Shown in pieces: positions 6,583-10,985 of a DNA stretch of 10,985 nt. The number at the start of each line of letters is the position of its first letter. The first letter of the stretch is position 1. The notes beneath the pieces are model-generated. The model made no database searches, was not told the origin of the DNA, and saw only the letters and a program-made list of their open reading frames with translations. The position numbers were made by a program, and so were the translations under genes. This stretch comes from Desulfarculus sp. (lineage in GTDB: Bacteria > Desulfobacterota > Desulfarculia > Desulfarculales > Desulfarculaceae), in NCBI GenBank assembly GCA_020216625.1, contig JAIUYB010000039.1, positions 1-10,985 of the forward strand, written 5' to 3'.

Positions 6583-8031
6583 ATGGCCGACAACAAACCC
6601 GCCCCCCAGGCGTTCAAGAAGCTGAACAAGAAGGAAATCAAGGCCCTGGGCGAGAAGCTTCTTCGACAGCCCAAGACGGTCTGGGAGCAGGCCGACGCCC
6701 AGACCCGCGCGGCCATCTTCGCCCTGGCCGAGGAATACAAGACCTTCATGGACCAGGCCAAGACCGAGCGCCGAGCGGTGGCCGCCATCCGGGCCGCGGC
6801 GGAAAAGGCCGGATTCAAGCCCCTGGGGAGCAAGGCCAAGGGCGGTCGCTTCTATGCCGAGCTGGCCGGCAAGACCATCGCCCTGCTGGTGTTGGGCCAG
6901 CGGCCGGTGGCCCAGGGGGTGCGCCTGATCGGCAGCCACATCGACGCCCCCCGCCTGGATCTGAAGATGCACCCTCTATTCGAGAACCAAGACCTGGCCT
7001 TCCTCAAGACCCATTACTACGGCGGGATCAAGAAATACCAGTGGTTCGCCCGGCCCTTGGCCATCGTGGGCGTGGTCTGCACCGCCGACGGCCGGACGGT
7101 GGAGATCAACCTGGGCGACGCCCCCGACGACCCGGTTTTCACGGTGTTGGATCTCTTGCCCCACCTGAGCCGCAAGGGCCAGGAGGGCAAAAAGCTCTCC
7201 GAGGTTTTCGAGGCCGAACGCATGAACCTGGTCATCGCCGGTCTGCCCCTGGATGGCGAGGGCAACGGGGACCGCATCAAACTGGCGGCGATGCAGCTTC
7301 TTAACCAGCGCTACGGCATCGTGGAGGCCGACCTGATCAGCGCCGAGCTGGAGATCGTGCCCGCCGGCAACGCCCGCGACGTGGGCCTGGACCGCGCCCT
7401 GGTGGGGGCCTATGGCCAGGACGACCGGGCCAGCGCCTTCGCCAGCCTCCGGGCCATCCTGGATCTCAAGAATCCGGTCGCCCCGGCCCTGGCCGTGTTC
7501 TACGATAAAGAGGAGATCGGCAGCGAGGGCATGAGCGGAGCCCAAAGCCGCTGGATCGAGCACCTGGTGGCCGCCATGCTTACCGCCAACCAGGAGCCCA
7601 CCGACTACCTCACCATCTCCCGCGCCCTGGCCGCCAGCAAGGTTCTCTCCGCCGACGTCAACGCCGCCCTGGACCCGGACTATCCCGAGGTGCACGAGAA
7701 GAACAACGCCGCCCGCTTGGGCTACGGCGTCACCCTGACCAAGTACACCGGCCACGGCGGCAAGTACGGGGCCTCCGACGCCAACGCCGAGTTCGTGGCC
7801 TGGCTGCGCGGGGTCTGGGAAAAGGCCGGGGTCACCTGGCAGGCCGCCGGCATGGGCAAGATCGACGAGGGCGGCGGCGGCACCATCGCCAAGTTCCTGG
7901 CCGCCTATGGGGCGGACGTGGTGGACGTGGGCCCGGCCCTGCTGTCCATGCACTCGCCTTTCGAGATCATGCACAAGGCCGACCTCTGGTCCTCGGTCCA
8001 GGCCTACCAGGCCTTTTTCGCCGCGAAATGA
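6583..8031 (+). CDS. M18 family aminopeptidase (zinc-dependent)
   Basis: The 482-residue protein matches the M18 (aminopeptidase I / aspartyl aminopeptidase) family, specifically the branch named aminopeptidase 1 in clostridia and other anaerobes. These cytosolic enzymes form large tetrahedral dodecamers and remove N-terminal residues from peptides. Metal and catalytic motifs are S-H-I-D-A-P-R (His119, Asp121), G-Q-D-D-R (Asp281), Y-D-K-E-E-I-G-S (Glu310-Glu311), S-A-D-V-N-A-A (Asp358) and S-M-H-S-P-F-E (His457). The family blocks G-K-Y-G-A-S-D-A and G-K-I-D-E-G-G-G-G-T-I are also intact. ATG 6583 is chosen because CGGGAG (6571-6576) lies 6 nt upstream; in-frame starts exist at 6538 and 6556 but lie in the AT-rich leader and add residues without family support. 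The neighbours are unrelated, so it is probably a stand-alone unit. The stop codon lies inside a small hairpin (8011-8036). Confidence 0.94.
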   Translation: MADNKPAPQAFKKLNKKEIKALGEKLLRQPKTVWEQADAQTRAAIFALAEEYKTFMDQAKTERRAVAAIRAAAEKAGFKPLGSKAKGGRFYAELAGKTIALLVLGQRPVAQGVRLIGSHIDAPRLDLKMHPLFENQDLAFLKTHYYGGIKKYQWFARPLAIVGVVCTADGRTVEINLGDAPDDPVFTVLDLLPHLSRKGQEGKKLSEVFEAERMNLVIAGLPLDGEGNGDRIKLAAMQLLNQRYGIVEADLISAELEIVPAGNARDVGLDRALVGAYGQDDRASAFASLRAILDLKNPVAPALAVFYDKEEIGSEGMSGAQSRWIEHLVAAMLTANQEPTDYLTISRALAASKVLSADVNAALDPDYPEVHEKNNAARLGYGVTLTKYTGHGGKYGASDANAEFVAWLRGVWEKAGVTWQAAGMGKIDEGGGGTIAKFLAAYGADVVDVGPALLSMHSPFEIMHKADLWSSVQAYQAFFAAK

Positions 8032-8036
8032 AAGGC
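8011..8036 (+). other. Stem-loop spanning the aminopeptidase stop codon
   Basis: TTTCG (8016-8020) pairs with CGAAA (8024-8028) around a CCG loop, and outside it GCCTT (8011-8015) pairs with AAGGC (8032-8036), leaving TGA as a bulge that is the stop codon. The sequence CCTTTTT...CGCGAAA in this element is repeated with small changes at 8049-8067, so the two hairpins look like imperfect copies. The pairing is seen directly; a function is not known. Confidence 0.45.
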
Positions 8037-8038
8037 AG

Positions 8039-8079
8039 GTGGGGGAATCCTTTTTGCCGCGCGAAAATGGTTCCCCCAC
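8039..8079 (+). other. Long near-perfect hairpin downstream of the aminopeptidase gene
   Basis: The arm starting GTGGGGGAA (8039-8047) is perfectly complementary to TTCCCCCAC (8071-8079), and the pairing continues inward through 8056/8062. That gives 17 pairs in 18 positions (two of them G-T, one C/T mismatch at 8050/8068) with a 5-nt loop CCGCG. It begins 7 nt after the stop codon. There is no T-tract after it, so it is not a classic intrinsic terminator. It could instead protect an mRNA 3' end, act as a terminator of another class, or be a short palindromic repeat of the REP or MITE type. Confidence 0.6.
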
Positions 8080-8096
8080 GCCCCCACCGAAAATGG

Positions 8097-8128
8097 CTGG
8101 GCGAAAGGGCTGGCGCCCATTCGCCTGG
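8097..8128 (+). other. Second compound hairpin in the same intergenic region
   Basis: GGCGAA (8100-8105) pairs with TTCGCC (8120-8125), extended outward by two G-T pairs and one C-G. Inside, after an A/A mismatch, GGGC (8107-8110) pairs with GCCC (8115-8118) around a TGGC loop. That makes 13 pairs in total. It lies 17 nt after the long hairpin, and the 9-nt word CGAAAATGG precedes it (8088-8096), repeating the copy at 8062-8070 inside the first hairpin. Confidence 0.5.
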
Positions 8129-8133
8129 GGGGG

Positions 8134-8163
8134 TGGCCGGTTCGATTCCGCCAGGCAGAGCCA
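8134..8163 (+). other. tRNA T-arm-like motif with correctly spaced CCA
   Basis: A 7-nt loop TTCGATT (8141-8147), identical to a tRNA T-loop consensus, is closed by a stem of G8140-C8148, G8139-C8149 and C8138-G8150, a mismatch at 8137/8151, and G8136-C8152. Seven bases of would-be acceptor strand, a G in the discriminator position (8160) and CCA (8161-8163) follow at exactly tRNA spacing. No matching 5' acceptor strand, D-arm or anticodon arm exists at normal distance upstream, so this is not an intact tRNA. It may be a tRNA 3'-end remnant (for example an old integration scar) or chance. Confidence 0.35.
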
Positions 8164-8227
8164 GACCCTAGCCGACGCCGCCCCGGAGCTTCACAGGCAC
8201 TGATCGTATCGCGGGGGAAAGCCAAGC

Positions 8228-9079
8228 ATGGTCTTGGTCAGCTACCTCACCTACTTTGAATTCATGGCCATCGGCCTGGGAGTGGGGGCCTTTGGCACCC
8301 TGATCGGAGCGGGCGGCGGCTTTGTCCTCATGCCGATCCTGATCCTGCTCTACCCCGAGCAATCACCGGACCTGCTGACCAGCGTCTCCCTGGCCGTGGT
8401 CTTCCTTAACGCCCTCTCGGGCTCCGAGGCCTATGCCCGAATGAGGCGCATCGACTATCGTTCCGCGGTGGTCTTCGCCCTGGCGACCATACCCGGCTCC
8501 GTGCTGGGGGCGGTCAACACCGCCTTCGTTCCGCGTCGCCTGTTCGACGCGATCCTGGCCGTGGCCCTGATCGCGGGGGCCATCGCCCTGATGGTTAAAC
8601 CCGGAGCCAAACCCGCAGCGCCCCGGGCCAAGCCCGGCTCCCGGATCGCGCTCGGCCGCCAAGTGACCCGGCACATCGTCGAGGCCAACGGTGTAAGTCA
8701 TGAATACACCTTCAATATATGGCTGGGGGCGGCGGTCAGTGTCGCGGTGGGCTATATATCGAGCTTTCTCGGCATCGGCGGCGGGATTATCCATGTCCCG
8801 GTCCTGGTGTACCTGCTGAACTTCCCGGTGCATATCGCCACCGCCACTTCCCATTTCATCCTGGTGATCATGGCCCTGGCCGGCACCGTGACCCACATGA
8901 TCACCGGCGCCTTTTCCCATGGCGTACACCATATCGTCGCCCTGGCCATCGGGGTGATCGCCGGGGCCCAGATCGGGGCCCTGGCCTCCGACCGGATCAA
9001 GGGCAAATGGATAATCATCTGCCTGGCCGGGGCCTTGGGACTGGTGGGGGTGCGGATCCTGCTGTTGGTGGTGTTCTAG
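8228..9079 (+). CDS. Sulfite exporter TauE/SafE (TSUP) family permease
   Basis: The 283-residue inner-membrane protein has the two-fold internal repeat typical of TSUP transporters: G-A-G-G-G-F-V-L-M-P-I-L (28-39) in the first half and G-I-G-G-G-I-I-H-V-P-V-L (182-193) in the second, each at the end of a helix. After each repeat comes a matching T-x-x-S/T-hydrophobic helix (51-65 and 205-220). A hydrophilic Ala/Pro/Lys-rich loop of about 40 residues (125-163) separates the halves. Family members move sulfite, sulfoacetate, taurine-derived or other organosulfur anions, and the substrate here cannot be read. ATG 8228 has GGGGGA (8213-8218) 9 nt upstream. A few ATA codons in the second half are unlike the neighbours. 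A small membrane-protein gene follows after 68 nt and may be co-transcribed. Confidence 0.9.
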   Translation: MVLVSYLTYFEFMAIGLGVGAFGTLIGAGGGFVLMPILILLYPEQSPDLLTSVSLAVVFLNALSGSEAYARMRRIDYRSAVVFALATIPGSVLGAVNTAFVPRRLFDAILAVALIAGAIALMVKPGAKPAAPRAKPGSRIALGRQVTRHIVEANGVSHEYTFNIWLGAAVSVAVGYISSFLGIGGGIIHVPVLVYLLNFPVHIATATSHFILVIMALAGTVTHMITGAFSHGVHHIVALAIGVIAGAQIGALASDRIKGKWIIICLAGALGLVGVRILLLVVF

Positions 9080-9147
9080 GGGCGGTGCGCGATTGGTCCA
9101 GCCCCAGGGCCGCGGACCCGTGACAACCAAAAGGAGGGCGCGGAGGC

Positions 9148-9495
9148 ATGGCCAACAATCACGCGGGTGAAGCCCCGGCCTCCAACGACCTGCTGGTCAT
9201 GGAGGAGATCAAGCTCATCTTCAAGGAGAAGGAAATCGCTCTGCAGCAGGCCCGCGTCGGGATCATGATCCTGCTGTTCCAATCGCTGCTGTTCTGCGTG
9301 CTGATAGTTTTTTCGAAGAATTACATCGCCATTGAGGTCTTGCACCTGTTGGCGCCGTTTTATCTGGTCAACGCCGGGCTCTTCACGCTTGGGGTGTGGC
9401 TGCTGGCCCATTCGGTGCGCAAGATCAGGTCCCACGACGCTAGGATCGCGCGTCTGCGCGCCGCCTATCGCGAGCTTGGCGACCTGATCCAATGA
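9148..9495 (+). CDS. Small two-helix membrane protein of unknown function
   Basis: I do not recognise this 115-residue protein. It has a polar N-terminus, a charged amphipathic helix (about 19-36, rich in Glu, Lys and Gln), two hydrophobic segments (about 37-56 and 66-88), and a basic C-terminal helix with regular Arg (91-109). Under the positive-inside rule both ends would face the cytoplasm, giving a helical hairpin in the membrane. The layout recalls small DUF202-like proteins, but no diagnostic motif is seen, so that is only a thought. The start is supported by AAGGAGG (9131-9137), 10 nt before ATG 9148; CGGAGG at 9141-9146 is too close. The coding pattern is clear and third-position GC is somewhat lower than in the neighbours. 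It follows the TSUP permease in the same direction and could be an accessory subunit or simply a neighbour. Confidence 0.75.
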   Translation: MANNHAGEAPASNDLLVMEEIKLIFKEKEIALQQARVGIMILLFQSLLFCVLIVFSKNYIAIEVLHLLAPFYLVNAGLFTLGVWLLAHSVRKIRSHDARIARLRAAYRELGDLIQ

Positions 9496-9574
9496 CGCGG
9501 CTTCCGGCTATTTTTGTTTTCGCGAAAACCAACCACCCCCATGCACCGAACCGGATAGACCACCCATGGGGCGT
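9496..9574. other. Convergent spacer with a 14-bp palindrome and inverted repeats
   Basis: This 79-bp gap lies between two convergent genes. It holds the perfect palindrome GTTTTCGCGAAAAC (9516-9529), preceded on the plus strand by a T-rich run (9511-9515). There is also an inverted repeat CCCCATG (9537-9543) / CATGGGG (9565-9571). A further short stem TAGAC/GTCTA (9556-9560 with 9573-9577) overlaps the minus-strand stop codon. Together these could end transcription from both sides, but none is a textbook GC stem followed by a T-tract. Confidence 0.4.
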
Positions 9575-10369
9575 CTACCCCTCGCCGCCGAACTCGGCCG
9601 GCGCGAAGATCCGCTCCCCGGCCATGACCCGGCACAGCGCCACGGTCTTCATCAGGGCCGGGTCGGTCACGTCGATCATGGCCGCTCCCAGGCCGGCGCC
9701 AAAGGCCGCCGCCAGGAAGGCCGGCCCCACGAACCCGGCCCGGGCGGCGGCGGTGGCGGTGGTCAGGTTGCTAACCGCCAACAGGGTTCGGGGCGCGGGC
9801 TCGAACAGGAAGGGGATCGCCCGCAGGGTGGCCAGCACCGCCGCCGCCTGGGCCTCGCCCCCGGGCAGGGCCAGGGGCAGGACCATGGGGTCGATCCACA
9901 GACGCGGGCCGTCGATGCCCCGCCGCGCCGCTTCCGCCACGATCAGGGCGGTCAGAGCCAAACGCTCCTCGGCGTCGGCCGGGGTGGTGGCGGTCATGGC
10001 CGCCGCCACCAGGGAGAGATCATGCGCCGCGGCCAGGTCCAGCACCGGGGCCAGGCGGCCGTCCTCGGCGGTGGCCATGTTCAGCACCGGCGGCCGGGTG
10101 CAGAAGCCCAGGGCCAGGGCCAGCTCGTCGGGGCGGGGGGTGTCCAGCACCAGGGGAAGCACGCAGGCCGCCTCGGCGGTGGTCACCAGCCAGCGCCAAA
10201 CCTCGGCCCGCTGGTTTTTGGGCAAAAAGCCGGGGTTGAGGTCCAGCCAGTCCGCCCCGGACCCGGCCAGGCGGCGGCAGAGTGCGTCCAGGGCCTGGCC
10301 GTCGCGCTGGGCGATGATCCGGCGCACGCTGGGCCGGCCGGCGCTGATGTTGTCTGCCACGATGATCAT
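9575..10369 (-). CDS. Methyltetrahydrofolate:corrinoid methyltransferase-like pterin-binding protein (AcsE type)
   Basis: The 264-residue protein fits the DHPS-like pterin-binding TIM-barrel family and lines up along its length with AcsE of Moorella. That enzyme passes the methyl group of methyl-tetrahydrofolate to a corrinoid iron-sulfur protein in the Wood-Ljungdahl pathway. Residues matching the AcsE pterin site by my recollection of that sequence are all present: Asp43 (L-D-L-N-P-G), Asp76 (V-L-D-T-P), Asn97 (V-L-N), Asp160 (W-I-D-P) and Asn201 (V-S-N-L). It starts M-I-I-V-A-D-N-I, parallel to AcsE M-L-I-I-G-E-R-I-N. No corrinoid protein or CO dehydrogenase gene is in the window, so the partner is unknown. 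It has no ribosome binding site, but a promoter-like pair ends 6 nt before ATG, suggesting a leaderless message. A dihydropteroate synthase is less likely from the motifs. Confidence 0.8.
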   Translation of the reverse strand: MIIVADNISAGRPSVRRIIAQRDGQALDALCRRLAGSGADWLDLNPGFLPKNQRAEVWRWLVTTAEAACVLPLVLDTPRPDELALALGFCTRPPVLNMATAEDGRLAPVLDLAAAHDLSLVAAAMTATTPADAEERLALTALIVAEAARRGIDGPRLWIDPMVLPLALPGGEAQAAAVLATLRAIPFLFEPAPRTLLAVSNLTTATAAARAGFVGPAFLAAAFGAGLGAAMIDVTDPALMKTVALCRVMAGERIFAPAEFGGEG

Positions 10370-10375
10370 GGCCCG

Positions 10376-10404
10376 AGTCTAGCCCGGGCCAGGCGGCCTG
10401 GCAA
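10376..10404 (-). promoter_or_regulatory. Candidate sigma70 promoter of the AcsE-like gene, probably leaderless
   Basis: Read on the minus strand, TTGCCA (10404-10399, 5 of 6 matches to -35) is followed after exactly 17 nt by TAGACT (10381-10376, 4 of 6 matches to -10). The expected start of transcription is about 7 nt further on, at or next to the ATG at 10369. The absence of any Shine-Dalgarno sequence agrees with a leaderless transcript. The spacer contains the palindromic stem GCCAGG-CGG-CCTGGC (10388-10402). Confidence 0.45.
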
Positions 10405-10423
10405 GCCGGGACGCGGGCGCGGC

Positions 10424-10452
10424 TTGACAAGCGAGGGGAAGCACGGTGTATT
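10424..10452 (+). promoter_or_regulatory. Candidate sigma70 promoter of the HD-domain gene
   Basis: A perfect -35 hexamer TTGACA (10424-10429) is followed after a 17-nt spacer by TGTATT (10447-10452), which matches the -10 consensus at 4 of 6 positions. The expected start near 10459 leaves an 18-nt leader with GGGAGA (10463-10468) placed 8 nt before the ATG at 10477. It is the best promoter match in the window. It points away from the minus-strand methyltransferase promoter, and the two -35 boxes are only about 20 bp apart. Confidence 0.6.
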
Positions 10453-10476
10453 TGAGGCCCCCGGGAGAATGACGCC

Positions 10477-10985
10477 ATGAGTCCAAATGGTGAAATGCTG
10501 CTGGATCTGAGGAAACGCCTGGAGCAAGCCGAGGCCGCCCGCCTCTCGCCCCGGGCCTGCCCCAGCGCACGGGCCCAGCGCCGCCAGCCGGACGAGATCG
10601 CCGCCCAAGGCCACCGCCTGGATTTCGCCCTGGACGCCGACCGGGTGCTGCACTCCCTGGCCTACACCCGCTGCATCGACAAGACCCAGGTCTTTTCCCT
10701 GCTGGACAACGACCACATCACCCACCGGGTTCTGCACGTGCAACTGGTCAGCAAGATCGGCCGCACCGTGGGCCGCTTGCTGGGCCTGAACGAGGACCTG
10801 ATCGAGGCCATGGCCCTGGCCCACGACATCGGCCACCCGCCCTTTGGCCACGACGGCGAGACCTTCCTCTCCGAAAAATGCCAGGAGCACGGCCTGGGCA
10901 AATTTCAGCACGCCTTGCAAGGGGTTCACTTCCTGGAGAGGGTGGAAAGGGGAGGGCGGGGGCTCAACCTCACGCTCCAGGTTCT
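10477..10985 (+). CDS. HD-domain dNTP triphosphohydrolase (dGTPase-like), 5' part
   Basis: The first 169 residues are present and the gene runs off the right edge. The sequence fits the dGTPase-like HD family: a helical N-terminus with L-S-P-R-A (23-27), D-R-V-L-H-S-L-A-Y-T-R (55-65), D-K-T-Q-V-F (68-73), D-H-I-T-H-R (His83, first metal ligand), L-N-E-D-L-I-E-A (104-111), the HD pair in A-H-D-I-G-H-P-P-F-G-H (His116, Asp117), and R-G-L-N-L-T-L-Q-V at the edge. Such cytosolic enzymes split dNTPs to nucleoside and triphosphate, controlling nucleotide pools and sometimes phage resistance. The I-T-H-R-V-L-H-V-Q-L-V-S-K-I block points to a branch seen in anaerobes rather than the E. coli dgt type. 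The usual F-x-H-N-x-Q segment reads F-Q-H-A-L-Q (143-148), so Asn is replaced by Ala. ATG 10477 has GGGAGA 8 nt upstream. Confidence 0.88.
   Translation, partial: MSPNGEMLLDLRKRLEQAEAARLSPRACPSARAQRRQPDEIAAQGHRLDFALDADRVLHSLAYTRCIDKTQVFSLLDNDHITHRVLHVQLVSKIGRTVGRLLGLNEDLIEAMALAHDIGHPPFGHDGETFLSEKCQEHGLGKFQHALQGVHFLERVERGGRGLNLTLQV

Noticed and set aside
6976..8079. 367-codon open frame on the minus strand across the aminopeptidase gene
   Set aside because: It is antisense to an intact M18 gene with all metal ligands. Low-complexity composition and no motif mark it as a shadow frame.
8039..8163. A complete tRNA gene ending at the CCA at 8161-8163
   Set aside because: Only the T-arm and CCA spacing fit. 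There is no complementary 5' acceptor strand at 70-95 nt and no anticodon arm; the upstream hairpins have other geometry.
9492..10480. Two long plus-strand open frames opposite the AcsE-like gene
   Set aside because: Their translations are Arg/Ala/Ser- or Gly/Gln-rich without motifs, while the minus strand encodes a recognisable pterin-binding barrel.
10469..10480. ATG at 10469 as start of the HD-domain gene
   Set aside because: That frame reads only three codons before a TGA. The real start is the ATG at 10477 with GGGAGA well spaced.
1..10985. Mobile elements, CRISPR arrays, toxin-antitoxin or defence systems
   Set aside because: No transposase, integrase, phage gene, regularly spaced repeat or defence-type domain was seen. 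The HD dNTPase can have antiphage roles in some lineages, but nothing nearby supports that here.

Overview
The window is GC-rich throughout, with strong G/C bias at third codon positions. It looks like a chromosomal housekeeping segment of a high-GC anaerobe, most plausibly a Desulfobacterota (former Deltaproteobacteria) lineage such as a Desulfarculus relative. The hints are the gene order M23 peptidase - xseB - ispA - dxs - tlyA, an AcsE-like methyltetrahydrofolate methyltransferase, and an M18 aminopeptidase of the type found in anaerobes. The taxon is inferred from gene content and style, not from a marker gene.

Region 1 (1-5588, all + strand) is an exonuclease VII / isoprenoid / rRNA-methylation cluster. 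It holds the 3' end of an M23 peptidase gene, xseB, ispA (farnesyl diphosphate synthase), a glycerol dehydrogenase gene (gldA-like), dxs (first enzyme of the MEP pathway) and tlyA. M23, xseB and ispA are packed with overlaps or 1-nt gaps, and dxs and tlyA are 2 nt apart. The gldA-like gene sits between ispA and dxs with 87-bp and 194-bp flanks, so it splits the two isoprenoid genes. Its 3' end shows a possible frame slip at an A7 run.

Region 2 (5614-9495, + strand) holds an EamA/DMT transporter, a probable weak terminator and an AT-rich start region for an M18 aminopeptidase. A 196-bp gap packed with stem-loops follows, including a 17-bp hairpin and a tRNA T-arm-like motif. After it come a TSUP (TauE/SafE) permease and a small two-helix membrane protein of unknown function.

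Region 3 (9496-10985) begins with a convergent spacer carrying a 14-bp palindrome. Next is a minus-strand gene for an AcsE-type pterin-dependent methyltransferase, then a 107-bp divergent promoter region with good sigma70-like matches on both strands, then the 5' part of a plus-strand HD-domain dGTPase-like gene cut by the window edge.

I found no mobile element, CRISPR array, defence system, complete tRNA or rRNA. Most of the window is ordinary core metabolism. The points most worth a second look are the structured intergenic region at 8011-8163, the gldA insertion and its 3' end, and the stand-alone methyltransferase with a probably leaderless promoter.
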